In this document: one piece after another, positions 1 through 10,694 of the stretch
Layout of the letters: each line of letters begins with the position of its first letter
How positions within the stretch are numbered: the first letter of the stretch is position 1
Assembly: GCF_014656195.1 (NCBI RefSeq)
Contig: NZ_BNBY01000013.1
Coordinates: forward strand, 146,511-210,510
Origin: Kitasatospora xanthocidica
GTDB taxonomy: Bacteria > Actinomycetota > Actinomycetes > Streptomycetales > Streptomycetaceae
Length of the DNA: 64,000 nucleotides
Direction of reading: 5' to 3'
Program-made: the position numbers and the translations under genes
Notes under the pieces: generated by a model
The model's input: only the letters and a program-made list of their open reading frames with translations
The model's database searches: none
What the model was told of the DNA's origin: nothing

Positions 1-3000
1 CGCACACCGAGCCCCGGGCCCGCGGCAGCCGGGTCATCGCCAACCCCTTCGACGGGGTGGCGCCCCGGCTGGACGGGGCGCGTCCGCAGCCTCCGGTCCA
101 GCCGGCCGCCGCCGGGCAGCCCCCCGCGCACCTGCGCGTGCCCGACCGGCTCGGCCACTCCGACGTGGTGCTGAGCGTCGGCCGGCGCGGCCCGAGCGTG
201 CTGAGCGAGGTCGAGCGGGTCCTCGCCACGGCCGGCCCGGTGAGCGCCCGGGCCTCGGCCCGGCTCGCCGCGCAGCTCGACACGGCGGGCCTGACCGCCT
301 CGCTGTCCCGGCTCAGCCGGGGCGGCCGGATGGTGCTCGCCGTGGACACCGGGAACTGGAAGGGCACGGTGGAGGTCTCCGTCGCCCCGCTGGCCCTGCG
401 GCACCGGCGCACGGTGGACGGGTTCGAGTTCGAGCTCGGCAGCCAGCAGCGCACCACGGTCGGCTACAGCTGGGACCGGATGAGCCGCTGGCGCGGCGGC
501 CTCTCGCTCAAGGGCACCGTCCCGCACGTGAGCGTCTCCGGCGAGTACGCCCGCACCCGGGACGGCGTCCGGGGCCTCACCATCGAGCGCACCGGCGGCA
601 CCAACAGCCGCGGCAAGAGCACCGAGACGGCCGAACTCTTCGACGGCGACGCCGCGTTCACGATCCGCTTCGCCCCGGACCTGCTCCACCGGCCGCTGGC
701 CGGGACCACCGCGGTGGCACCCGTCGTGATCGCCGCGCCGCACCGCGAGGTGGTCCGGCCGCCGGTCGTCGACGGCCCGCCCGTCCGGCACCTGCCGGAC
801 CGGCGGTTCGGCTCCTCCGACATCGTCACCCGGATCCACCTCGACGGCGGGAACGGCCTGGTGCACACCGGGCCGGGAGCCGTGACCCGGGTGGTCACGA
901 GCCTGGAGGACCGGGGCCGGGCGGTCCTCGGGCGGGACTGGACGGGGATGCGGGCCAAGCTCCTCGAAGCCCTCGACTTCGACCGGCTGCACCCGCTGCT
1001 GAAGCCGATGACCTCCGGCCACGAGATCGTCCTGACGCACGGCCGCAGCACCGTGCGGATCACCGCCTCGGTGGACCGGATCACCAAGTCCGGCGACGCC
1101 CCCCAGGTCGAGTTCAACATCGGCGCGGGCGCCCAGACCGCCTTCACCAGCTCCGAGGTCGGCACCAACTCCGGCAGCGGGCACGCGGACTCGGTCGGCG
1201 TCACCGTGCTGGCGACGACCGACCCGCTGGGCGCCGGCGTGGCCGTGGTGGCCGGCGGCGGTGTCACCCACACCCGCCGGCAGGACACGCTGGAGCACCG
1301 CCGGGACGTCCTGGTGACCGGGGCCGCCGTCAAGTCCAAGGTCGCGGCCGAGGCGCACCGGGCCGACGTCCGGCTGTCCGTGCTGATGGAGCGCCGGCCC
1401 GCGGTGCACCTGCCCGGCGACGGGCGGCCGGTGCCGACCCCCGTCCAGCCGCCGCGGTCCGGGCTGCGCGCGGCCGTCCACGGCCTGGCCGAGGCCGGGA
1501 ACGCCGTCGTCCCGCAGTGGCGGCTGCGCCGTACGGTCGCGGAGACCGTCGTCCACGCCGACGTGCTGACCGAGCGCGACCGCGCCGCCGACGGGCCCAC
1601 CGCGCGCGGGCAGCGGCAGGGCGTGGTCGCCGCGCGGGAGGTGCGGGTGCCGCCGGCCGAGGTGTTCACCTCCGGCCTGCGCCCCGGGGACGTGCTGCGC
1701 TGGGCCGGCGACACCTCGGGCCTGCGCGCCCTGCTCCGGATCGAGGGCCCGCGGTTCTTCGGCGAGGGCACCTGGAAGCGGCTGGAACCTATCGTCAGCG
1801 CGGGCCTGAGCCACGCCCAGCTCTCCTCGCTGCTGGCGCCCGCGACCGGGCCGGCCGGGCAGCAGCGGCCGGTTGCCACCCCGTCGGTCGGCCGGCGCTG
1901 GTTCGTCGACGACGCCGAGGTGACCGTCCGGCTCTCCCTCGTCCAGCTGGAGTACCACGGGGACAACGCCGCGGCGGCGCTCAGCCCGGCGAACGAGTCG
2001 GGCGGCGGCCATCGGAGCACCCGGCTGACCGGGCGGCAGTGGAACGTCCGGGCCCAGGCCGGTGCCCAGGGCGACCTCGGCGGCAACGTCGAGGGCACCG
2101 CCTCGCTGCTCGGCGGGGTCACCCACCGGCAGCGCGCGGGCGTGGTCACCGAGGCCGGCGGCCGCACCGTGGCCAACGCCAAGGCGGCCACCCCGATGGC
2201 CCGGTACACCGGCTACGTCAAGGTCGAACTGGACCTCCGCAACGGCGACACCGGTACGGCGCGGGAGCTCGGCGGCGACGGGTCGCCGGTCGGCCTGGTG
2301 CCGATCGAGCTGGAGATCCCGCACGCCCACACCACCCTGGGCCTCTCGCCCGCCGACCACTGGACGCAGTTCACGCCCGACCACCCCGGCGGCCACGCCC
2401 TGCCGCAGGCCCTCCCGCTCGCGGTCCAGGTGGCCCGTGCGCTGACCCCGCACCACGACGGGGGCGTGCACGTGCTGCACGACCCGACGGCCGCCCCCGC
2501 CGCGCGCGAGCAGGTCGAGCGGAACGTGCGCTGGATCCAGCAGGACCCGCGCTACTTCACCATCGCCTACCACGCCGTCACCGAGGACGGGGCGCCCGGC
2601 TGGAACGGCGGGACGCTGCACCCGGACGCGCTGGCCGACCGGCTGGCGGAGCTCCACCGCAGCGGCGAGTGGGACGGGCGGCCGCTGCGGTTCGCCGCCT
2701 GCGACGCCCGGGCCTACGCCGAGCAGGTGCTGACCGCACTGCGCGAACGGCTCCCGGACGCGGAACTGGACGCGTTCGTCACCGACGGCAAGCTCTGGGT
2801 GGCCCCGCACCAGGGCCGTACGCACCTGGTGGTCAGCCGGGACGTCGGCTGGGACGCCGCCGGCCGGCCCCGGGTGGAGCCGGGCGGCGAATGGCTGCAC
2901 CTGCGGGTGCCCCCGGCCGGCGCGAACGAGCAGGCCGGTCCCCAGCACGAGCAGGCCGGGCCGGCGAACGAGGGCGCCGGCGTCGGCGCCGGCGAGGCCG

Positions 3001-6000
3001 TGCACGGGCCCGTCGTCCAGGTCGTCGCGGTCCACGGCCCGGCGCTGCACGACCCGCACCCGTTGGCCGAGGCCACGCCCGAGCACCCGATCACCGACCG
3101 GCGCGGCCTCCAGCCGCTCGGCACCGACCCCAAGCAGGCGCTCCACGCCACCCCGGAGCACCGGCAGCGGGCCGAGGCCTTCGAGGCGAAGCTGGGCGCC
3201 TACGCGTACCACCACCCCAAGGCGCGGGCCGCGGCCCGCAACGCCGTGCAGCGGCTCTACGACGCCCTGCGGGCCGCCCACCCGGACGTCGGCCAGGAGA
3301 CGCTGTACAAGGTCTTCCTCCGGGACGACAAGGGCTCCGCCGGCCAGGTCGGCACGGACCTCACCCTGGCCGAGTTCCGGACCATGGTGGACACCGGCAA
3401 CACCCGCGAACTGATGACCGCCTTCTACAACGCGGCGTACATCAACGACTCCGACCACGGACTGAAGAAGGTGCTGCAGGCGCTGCTGGAGTCGGGGGAC
3501 GCCGGCTCCGCCCGGGCCGAGGCGATGGGCCTGGACCTGCGCGAGCTGAAGACCCAGGCGGACTTCCTCAACGGCGGCCTGGTCACCGTCCTCGGCAAGG
3601 TGCCCGGCCTGGACTCGATGTTCACCAAGGACCACTTCGGCACCGGCGTCGTCATCAAGCAGGGCGCACAGCCGCTCAAGGCCGGCAAGGAGTACCTGTC
3701 CAGCCTGGACGCCCGGGTGCGGCGCCCGGAGCCGCTGAACGACCTGACGGCGGCGCACTTCGCCGAGCACGGCATGCCGCTCAGCCCCAGGGAGCTGACG
3801 TTCCAGGAGCACGACGGCGGCGACGCCCCGCTGGGCTGGAAGTCCGGCCACTCGCTCAACACCATGAACGAGAAGTCCGCCTGGTACGGCGAGGCCCACC
3901 TCGACAAGAACATGCCGGTCAGCACGGGCATCTCGGCCACCACGGCCAAGATGCTGAACGCCTTCCGGCTGCTCGACGTCCGCGACAGCCGGCCGCAGGA
4001 CATGCTGCTGGCCCTGGCCGGCTGGATGCTGCCGCTGCGCGACCACTCGCTGTACGAGATCCTCAAGGGCGCCGAGCTGCTGGGCGACCTGCCCCCGGTC
4101 CCGGCGCACGCCCTGGGCGACGTGTCCTCGATGTACCAGCACATCCCCGGCATCCCGCAGCACGAGGTCCGCGCCGCGCTCGGCGAGGACGGCATGCTGC
4201 CGCACGAGGCGGCCTACCACGAGCTGATGTCCACGCCGCGCGCCGAGGGCGGCTGGTCCGACGTGACGGCGGCGGCCTCGCGGGCGAACCGGGCGGCGTT
4301 CCAGGCCGCCCGTGACGGCGAGGCCGGTGTCCCGGCCCCGGTCGTCGGCTGGCTGGGCCGCAACCCGATGACCGCCCACGAGGTGCTCGACCGGCTGACC
4401 CCCGCGCACTTCGACGCGCTCGCGTACTACAGCGGTCCCTCCCACGCGCTGATCAACGTGATGCTGCGGTTCGGCCCGCTCAGCCGGCGGACCGCGCTGG
4501 AGTACCAGATCAACCGGCTGCTGGAGAACGGGTTCCCGCAGCTCCTGCCGTCCGTCCTCCGGCACGACCCGGTGCTCGAACCGTTGCTCACCCAGCCGCC
4601 GCACGCCCGTTCCGAGGCGGACCGGAAGGCCCTGCGGCCCGCCGTGAAGCGGCAGCTCCCCCGGATCGAACGTGAACTCCTCGTGCACACCGAGCTGCTG
4701 AACGAGGCACTGGCCAAGCTGCCCGCCTGGAGCGGGGAACTCTGGCGCGGCGAGCGGGTGGTGGGCCCGCTGAACGCGATCGGCAGCAGGCTGTCGCCGA
4801 CCTACGCCGGGTCGACCTACCGCAACCGCGACTTCGTCAGCACCAGCACCGAACGGAACGTCGCCCGGAACTTCATGCAGACCCGACCGCAGCTCGCGAT
4901 CACCCACCCCGCCCTGGTGCACTACACCGTGGACGGCGGCGGCAGCGGCTTCGACATCCAGCCGTTCTCGCACCAGCAGGGCGAGCACGAGGTCCTGCTC
5001 CGCCCCGGCAGCACCTTCGACCTCAGTGACCGGACGATCGTCCTCGACCCGGCGTCCCGGGAGTACTTCGAGCAGATCGAGCTCACCGAGCGGCCGGTGC
5101 CGGAGGCGTTCCCGAAGGCCACTCCCGAGGACCTGAAGCTGCACGAGAAGCTGGCCGAGCTGGCCAACATCCCGGTGCTGCGCACCCACGAGGACCTGTG
5201 GCCGCTGGCCGAGCACATCGGCGCGGACCACCGGCGCCCGCTCTCCGGCCGGTTCGGCGAGCTGCTGTCGGGCGAGGCGGCCCGCCGCGACGCGAGCACC
5301 AACGCCTGGCACACCGCGAAGCTCGCCCTGGAACTGCGGGGCGCGGACCGGATCACCCTGGACGGCCTCACCCGGGTGCGCCGCACCGCCGACCTGGTCC
5401 GCGAGGCCCTGCCGGTACCGGCGGGCCACCCGGTCACCAAGGCGCACCTGGAGGACTACGTCCGGAAGCTGCGCGGATCGAACGGCGACGAGGTCGCGGC
5501 TGCCGACCTGGAGCACCTGGTCACCCTGGTCGACGGGCTCAAGCGACCGGGCCACGCGGTGACCGTCGGCGCGCTGGAGCACGCCTGGCGCGACCCCGGG
5601 AACGCCCCGGCCTCCGAACTGCTCCCGCTGGACCGGCCGGACCTCTACTGGGTGGGCGGCCGGGGCGACGACTGGCGCACGCTCACCGAGTCGGTGTTCC
5701 CGCACTTCCCGGACGCGGCCTCCTACCTCACCCTGGCCATGCACACCTCCGGCGGCGTACCGGTCCTGGACCACGTCACGGTCGCGCCGGCGGACATCGC
5801 GCGCGGACTGCTCAAGCTCCACGAGGCCGACGCCTGGGACGGGGTGAAGCCGCTGCGCTTCGTCGGGTGCGACCTCAACCCCGTACCGAACCGGGAGTAC
5901 GTCCGGGAGGTCATGCAGTTCGTCTGGGACGCCGGCCTGCACGAGGCGGTGGCCTACGCCGCCGACGGCCGGGTCTGGTTCACCCCGGCGCGCGACGCGC

Positions 6001-9000
6001 ACGGCGCGGTGGACCCCGGGCGTCCCGGCCACCTGGTGGTCGCCTCCGACGTGGGCGTGACCGCGTCCGGTCGGCCGGTCGTCGTCCCCGGCGGCACCTG
6101 GCTGCGCATCGCCCGGGACACCGAGACCCAGGTGCTCGGCCCCTACCTGACGGGCGACCACGCCGGCGCCGAGTACCCGACCGTCGAGGAGTACCGCCTC
6201 CACGGCCGGCTCACCGGCGCGGTGAGCTTCGGCCACGAGACCCCCGTCCTCGACCAGCAGCACACCCCGCCGGGGGAGCACCCCGGTGACGGGCCCGGCC
6301 CCGACGCGCTGCCGTTCCAGGAGCTCACCCTCGCGCCCGTCGTCACGCCCCCCGTGGCGGCCGCGGTGCGGCACACCGTCTTCGACGAACCCGGCTACCG
6401 CACCCACGCCGAGGACTTCGAGGAGGCGCTCGGCACCTGGGCCGCCGGAGACCCCAGGGCGCTCCACGCGGCCCGCGAGGCGCTGCGCCGGGTGGCCGAG
6501 GAGACCGGGACGGAGGAGCCCGCCGGCCTCCTCACCGACGGGAGCCTGCCCGAGGTGATGCGGGCGTTCCACGAGCGGGCCGCCGCCCGCTTCCGCGCCG
6601 ACCGCCCCGAGGTCCCGCAGGCCGACGAGGCCTGGCACGCGGACCTCGCGGGCCGGGGCATCCGCACCGTCGCCGGGGTCTCCCGCGCCGCGGCCGAGGC
6701 CATGGACGCCTACCGGAAGCTCGGCGGCGCCGAGCCCGAGCCGTTCGCCCGGGCCCTGTACGGCTGGCTGCTGCCGGACGGCGGGCACTCGCTGCACGAG
6801 GTGGTCGCGGGCATGAAGCTCGCCGGGGCGTTCCCGGAGCACGGGCACGCCGACGGCACCGGGCTGTACCGCGACCTGCCGGGAGTGCCGCTGTACGAGC
6901 TGCGCCCGCCGGTGGAGAGCTGGGACGGCAGCCCGATCGGTCCGGTCTCCGAGCACCCCGCGCCCGCGGCGCTGACGGACGGGCTGCCGCACGAGCGCGC
7001 CTACCTGGACTGGGCCGCGACCTCGCGGGAGGTCGACGGAGCGGTCCTCGCGGAGACGACGAACCGCCGGGAGATGCTGGCGGAGACCGAGCCCGCCCCC
7101 GCGCAGGGTGTGCCCGCCTACCAGGACTGGATGGCCCGTAACGGCGTCGAGAACGCCAAGGAGGTGACCGACCGGCTCGGCCACGCCCACTTCGTGGCGC
7201 TCTACACCTACACCGGGCCGGCCTACTCGCTGATCAACGTGCTGCTGAAGAACCCGGGCCCCGGCGCCGTACCCGCGCTCCGCGAGAAGATCGCGACACT
7301 GATCGCCAAGCACTACAAGGACGGGACCGCCCTCCCGAAGTCGATCGAGGACCTCGCGCGGCAGGCCGAGGGCACGTCCGGGCGCACCGACCCGTGGACC
7401 CTCGCCAGGTCCCTGACCGACGAGCGACTCGGCGCCATCCAGAAGGAGATGGCGCTGCACAGCCACCTGCTGGCGGACGCCCTGGAGCTGCTGCCCGCGT
7501 CCACGGGGACGCTGTTCCGCGGCGACGGCACCCTGGTCGACCCGTCGCGGCCGAACGGCCGCCCGGCCGGACCGGACTACGGCGGCGACGTCATCCTGCA
7601 CCGCACCTTCGCGAGCTTCAGCCGCAACGAGAACACCTCGCTGGTCTTCATGCGGAAGTACGACGGGACGACGGAGTACCGGGTCCTGCTGGAGGTGGAG
7701 GCCACCGGCGTCAACGGCCGCGACATCGCGCCGTTCTCCTCGCACATGGCGGAGGACGAGGTCCTCTTCCTGCCCGGCGCCCGGATGCGGGTCACCGAGC
7801 GCACGCTCCTGGAGGCGGAGGACGGCGTCCCGTACGTCCGGCTCAAGGCGCGCGAGGAGCCGGCCGAGGACACCTCCGGGACCGACGACACCGCGCACAC
7901 CGACAACTCCGCGCACACCGCGCACACCGCGCACACCGACGACACTGCCGGCACCGCCGGTCCGGGCACCCGTCCGGACCGCACCGAGCAGCCCGCGCCG
8001 CCGTCCGGCGGAGTACGGCTGGACGACGGCCGGACCGTCCCCGACGGGCAGCTGCTCACCCACCCGATCACCGACGCCACCGGCCGGGAGCGCGGACAGG
8101 CGCTCTTCGACGAGGGTGACTGGGCGTCGCGGTCGGCGCTCTACCCCGAGCTGAGCGAGGTCACCACCTTCGTCCCCCGCTCCGCCGACGGCGTCGCCAC
8201 CGGTGCGCCGCAGCGGGTGCCGTGGGACGGGAAGCACACCTACTTCTTCGCCGCCCACGCCGGACCGCACGGGTTCGACCTCCCGCTGGCCGACGGCACC
8301 AAGGCCCACGGGGTCACCGGCACCGAGGTCGGCGGGCTGCTCAAGCGCAAGCTCGCCGACCTGGCCCTGAAGGCCGCCGACGCGCACGACCCGGTCGACG
8401 GCAGGCCGGCCTCGATCACGTTGCTCAGCTGCGAGTCCGCCGAGCACGCCCAGGCCGTCGCCCGGCAGACCGGACTGCCCGTCCACGCCCCGACCGGCCG
8501 CACCGGCGTCAGCGGCAGGCCCGCCGGCCCCGACGGTCCGTCGACCGCCGCCCTGTACGTCAAGGCCGCCCCGGACGGTTCGTCCGGGCTGTTCCGGACC
8601 TTCCACCCGGACCCCGCCGGCGACACCCCGGGCACGCCACCGCCGTCGGGGCCCTCATCCGGTGGCCCGACCAATGGGCCGCGCCCCGCGGGTGACGCGC
8701 TGGACAACATGTGGAACGGCGAGCACGGCGAGGGCCAGGAGCAGGCCGGCCCGGTGGTCGAGGAGTACGCGGACCGCGTGGTCCACCGCTACCCGGACGA
8801 CGTCGAGATCCACTTCTTCCCGGGGGGAGAGCAGGTCCACTACCTTCACGACGGAGTCGAGGTCCACTACCTGACGGACGGCCAGCAGCTCCACTACGTG
8901 GACGGGCAGCTGGTCCAGCACGTGCAGTCGCAGTCGCAGTCGCAGGAGCCCGGGTACCGCCTGCTGGCCGACGTCCTCGCAGACCGGGGCGTCCGCGTCG

Positions 9001-10694
9001 ACCCCGACCTCCCGCAGCCCCGGTACGCGGTGCCGCCGCCGCAGGAGGCGCTGGCCGGTCCGGAGCTGCCCGCCCGCCCCCTCGCGACCGACCGCGACCT
9101 CGACGTGGCCGAGCTGCTGGCCGAGCAGAGCACCCCGCCGATGTGGCGCCACGACCTCGGCCTCCTGTACCGCTGGGAGCGGCAGCGGCCGGGCATGCAG
9201 GACTACGAGCACGTCTTCGAGCAGGGCCTGGCGCCGAGGCAGGAGAACCGCCACGTCGACCTGCGGGACTACGTGGGGAACAACGAGGCGTCCTCCTTCG
9301 TGAGCACCACCCGCTCCGACCGGGCCCAGCACGTGGACTGGGGCACCCACCGCCGCTACGTGATCGACGCGCCGGGCGGCATCGACGTCCGGGCCACGCT
9401 GGAGCAGCCGGGCCTCACGGAGCTGGAGAACGAGGTCGCGTTCCCCGGCGGCATCGACCCGCAGTACGTCGTGGGCGTCGAGCTGGTGGAGGACGTCCCC
9501 CTGGACCCGGCGACGGGTGTGTACGCCGAAGAGGTCGTCTTCATCCCGAACGAGGCGTACTGGCCCAGCCACCGCGACTTCGAACAGGTCGAGCTGATGC
9601 GGGAGCGGGTGCTGACCGCCCAGACCGCCGACGAGCACGCCGACGAGCACTCGGACGAGCACGCGGACGCCACTGACGCGGAGGCCGAGCACTCGACCGA
9701 CAGCGACTCGGCGAGCGACCACTCGGTCGACGACATCGCGAACGTGCTGAACGACCTCGCGGTGGGCTCCGACTCGGACAACAGCGCCGTGCCGCCGACC
9801 GGCGGCGGCCAGCTGCCGCCGTCCGCGGCCTGGCTCAACACCGGCCTCTGGCAGCAGCACGGCATCACCGGCCACCAGGCCGCCGAGGGGTTCCTCGCCA
9901 ACGGCGGCTGGGAGCTGACCCCGCAGCAGTTCCACGCCATGCCCCGGGACTTCCAGGCCCGTTACGCGGAGGTGGAGTTCCTGCGCCGGATCGGCTACCA
10001 GCCGCACGAGGCCGAGGCCCGGGACGAGGCACTGGCGGAGATGACGCAGAACGTCGTCGACCTGGAACCCCACCACAAGGAGTCCCTGGAGTTCTACACG
10101 CAGCCGAGCGAGGACGGCGAGGGCGACGCCGCCGACGAGCTCTCGTACTTCCAGGTCAAGCAGGCCCAGATGGCGCGGGCCGTGAACCCCCAGCTGGACA
10201 TCGCGACGGCGCTGCCGCACGGCGAGGCGATCCAGGAGCACATCACCGCCATCGACGAGGCCATCGAGCAGTGCCCGGTGACCACCCCCCTCCTCGTCAG
10301 CCGCGGCGCGCCGTTCATCGGGCTCCGCCGGCACCCGGAGAACCTGCGGTACGACCAGTTCGTCGAGGAGCCCACCTACGTCTCCGCCACCGTGGGGGGC
10401 CACCTGCACCCGTCCTTCGCCGAACGGCTGATCCGGATGCACCTGTTCGTGCCGGAGAACTCCAGGGGCGCCTACCTGCCGGGGCTCTCGGAGAGCCCGG
10501 ACGAGCTGGAGATCCTCTTCGGGGGCGGCCTGCGCTGGGTCCCCACCCGGATCATCCCGCCGCTCGTCCCCCTGAACCGGCCCCTGGACGACGGGGAGGA
10601 GCCGGTGCCGCCGGAGAGCCAGTGGATCGTCTACGGCAAGCTGGAGGACCCGCCCGTGTACTCCGACGACGAGTTCGAGGACTACGGTGACTGA
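1..10694 (+). CDS. Giant T7SS-associated polymorphic toxin with four ADP-ribosyltransferase domains (5' end outside window)
   Basis: The frame is open from base 3, so the start lies upstream; residues are numbered here from the first in-window GTG at 57 (3545 aa). Residues 1-760 hold three beta-rich scaffold repeats typical of giant actinobacterial toxins. Three 'lonely Cys' domains follow the pattern hydrophobic-C-D/E (C882, C1938, C2792). ART1 has R1564, STS at 1595-1597 and E1643/E1645. ART2 has R2488, S2520 and E2566/E2568. ART3 (enterotoxin/pierisin-like) has R3039, STT at 3083-3085 and E3124/E3126. ART4 has R3416, S3443 and E3483/E3485. A lonely-Cys, helical-region, ART block is duplicated (about 780-1660 and 1860-2590). 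His/Asp/Thr-rich linkers join the parts. The ART fold implies NAD-dependent modification of a target in rival cells or a host; the targets are unknown. The next gene overlaps it and the ESX genes are adjacent, so export by T7SS is inferred. Confidence 0.88.
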   Translation, partial: HTEPRARGSRVIANPFDGVAPRLDGARPQPPVQPAAAGQPPAHLRVPDRLGHSDVVLSVGRRGPSVLSEVERVLATAGPVSARASARLAAQLDTAGLTASLSRLSRGGRMVLAVDTGNWKGTVEVSVAPLALRHRRTVDGFEFELGSQQRTTVGYSWDRMSRWRGGLSLKGTVPHVSVSGEYARTRDGVRGLTIERTGGTNSRGKSTETAELFDGDAAFTIRFAPDLLHRPLAGTTAVAPVVIAAPHREVVRPPVVDGPPVRHLPDRRFGSSDIVTRIHLDGGNGLVHTGPGAVTRVVTSLEDRGRAVLGRDWTGMRAKLLEALDFDRLHPLLKPMTSGHEIVLTHGRSTVRITASVDRITKSGDAPQVEFNIGAGAQTAFTSSEVGTNSGSGHADSVGVTVLATTDPLGAGVAVVAGGGVTHTRRQDTLEHRRDVLVTGAAVKSKVAAEAHRADVRLSVLMERRPAVHLPGDGRPVPTPVQPPRSGLRAAVHGLAEAGNAVVPQWRLRRTVAETVVHADVLTERDRAADGPTARGQRQGVVAAREVRVPPAEVFTSGLRPGDVLRWAGDTSGLRALLRIEGPRFFGEGTWKRLEPIVSAGLSHAQLSSLLAPATGPAGQQRPVATPSVGRRWFVDDAEVTVRLSLVQLEYHGDNAAAALSPANESGGGHRSTRLTGRQWNVRAQAGAQGDLGGNVEGTASLLGGVTHRQRAGVVTEAGGRTVANAKAATPMARYTGYVKVELDLRNGDTGTARELGGDGSPVGLVPIELEIPHAHTTLGLSPADHWTQFTPDHPGGHALPQALPLAVQVARALTPHHDGGVHVLHDPTAAPAAREQVERNVRWIQQDPRYFTIAYHAVTEDGAPGWNGGTLHPDALADRLAELHRSGEWDGRPLRFAACDARAYAEQVLTALRERLPDAELDAFVTDGKLWVAPHQGRTHLVVSRDVGWDAAGRPRVEPGGEWLHLRVPPAGANEQAGPQHEQAGPANEGAGVGAGEAVHGPVVQVVAVHGPALHDPHPLAEATPEHPITDRRGLQPLGTDPKQALHATPEHRQRAEAFEAKLGAYAYHHPKARAAARNAVQRLYDALRAAHPDVGQETLYKVFLRDDKGSAGQVGTDLTLAEFRTMVDTGNTRELMTAFYNAAYINDSDHGLKKVLQALLESGDAGSARAEAMGLDLRELKTQADFLNGGLVTVLGKVPGLDSMFTKDHFGTGVVIKQGAQPLKAGKEYLSSLDARVRRPEPLNDLTAAHFAEHGMPLSPRELTFQEHDGGDAPLGWKSGHSLNTMNEKSAWYGEAHLDKNMPVSTGISATTAKMLNAFRLLDVRDSRPQDMLLALAGWMLPLRDHSLYEILKGAELLGDLPPVPAHALGDVSSMYQHIPGIPQHEVRAALGEDGMLPHEAAYHELMSTPRAEGGWSDVTAAASRANRAAFQAARDGEAGVPAPVVGWLGRNPMTAHEVLDRLTPAHFDALAYYSGPSHALINVMLRFGPLSRRTALEYQINRLLENGFPQLLPSVLRHDPVLEPLLTQPPHARSEADRKALRPAVKRQLPRIERELLVHTELLNEALAKLPAWSGELWRGERVVGPLNAIGSRLSPTYAGSTYRNRDFVSTSTERNVARNFMQTRPQLAITHPALVHYTVDGGGSGFDIQPFSHQQGEHEVLLRPGSTFDLSDRTIVLDPASREYFEQIELTERPVPEAFPKATPEDLKLHEKLAELANIPVLRTHEDLWPLAEHIGADHRRPLSGRFGELLSGEAARRDASTNAWHTAKLALELRGADRITLDGLTRVRRTADLVREALPVPAGHPVTKAHLEDYVRKLRGSNGDEVAAADLEHLVTLVDGLKRPGHAVTVGALEHAWRDPGNAPASELLPLDRPDLYWVGGRGDDWRTLTESVFPHFPDAASYLTLAMHTSGGVPVLDHVTVAPADIARGLLKLHEADAWDGVKPLRFVGCDLNPVPNREYVREVMQFVWDAGLHEAVAYAADGRVWFTPARDAHGAVDPGRPGHLVVASDVGVTASGRPVVVPGGTWLRIARDTETQVLGPYLTGDHAGAEYPTVEEYRLHGRLTGAVSFGHETPVLDQQHTPPGEHPGDGPGPDALPFQELTLAPVVTPPVAAAVRHTVFDEPGYRTHAEDFEEALGTWAAGDPRALHAAREALRRVAEETGTEEPAGLLTDGSLPEVMRAFHERAAARFRADRPEVPQADEAWHADLAGRGIRTVAGVSRAAAEAMDAYRKLGGAEPEPFARALYGWLLPDGGHSLHEVVAGMKLAGAFPEHGHADGTGLYRDLPGVPLYELRPPVESWDGSPIGPVSEHPAPAALTDGLPHERAYLDWAATSREVDGAVLAETTNRREMLAETEPAPAQGVPAYQDWMARNGVENAKEVTDRLGHAHFVALYTYTGPAYSLINVLLKNPGPGAVPALREKIATLIAKHYKDGTALPKSIEDLARQAEGTSGRTDPWTLARSLTDERLGAIQKEMALHSHLLADALELLPASTGTLFRGDGTLVDPSRPNGRPAGPDYGGDVILHRTFASFSRNENTSLVFMRKYDGTTEYRVLLEVEATGVNGRDIAPFSSHMAEDEVLFLPGARMRVTERTLLEAEDGVPYVRLKAREEPAEDTSGTDDTAHTDNSAHTAHTAHTDDTAGTAGPGTRPDRTEQPAPPSGGVRLDDGRTVPDGQLLTHPITDATGRERGQALFDEGDWASRSALYPELSEVTTFVPRSADGVATGAPQRVPWDGKHTYFFAAHAGPHGFDLPLADGTKAHGVTGTEVGGLLKRKLADLALKAADAHDPVDGRPASITLLSCESAEHAQAVARQTGLPVHAPTGRTGVSGRPAGPDGPSTAALYVKAAPDGSSGLFRTFHPDPAGDTPGTPPPSGPSSGGPTNGPRPAGDALDNMWNGEHGEGQEQAGPVVEEYADRVVHRYPDDVEIHFFPGGEQVHYLHDGVEVHYLTDGQQLHYVDGQLVQHVQSQSQSQEPGYRLLADVLADRGVRVDPDLPQPRYAVPPPQEALAGPELPARPLATDRDLDVAELLAEQSTPPMWRHDLGLLYRWERQRPGMQDYEHVFEQGLAPRQENRHVDLRDYVGNNEASSFVSTTRSDRAQHVDWGTHRRYVIDAPGGIDVRATLEQPGLTELENEVAFPGGIDPQYVVGVELVEDVPLDPATGVYAEEVVFIPNEAYWPSHRDFEQVELMRERVLTAQTADEHADEHSDEHADATDAEAEHSTDSDSASDHSVDDIANVLNDLAVGSDSDNSAVPPTGGGQLPPSAAWLNTGLWQQHGITGHQAAEGFLANGGWELTPQQFHAMPRDFQARYAEVEFLRRIGYQPHEAEARDEALAEMTQNVVDLEPHHKESLEFYTQPSEDGEGDAADELSYFQVKQAQMARAVNPQLDIATALPHGEAIQEHITAIDEAIEQCPVTTPLLVSRGAPFIGLRRHPENLRYDQFVEEPTYVSATVGGHLHPSFAERLIRMHLFVPENSRGAYLPGLSESPDELEILFGGGLRWVPTRIIPPLVPLNRPLDDGEEPVPPESQWIVYGKLEDPPVYSDDEFEDYGD

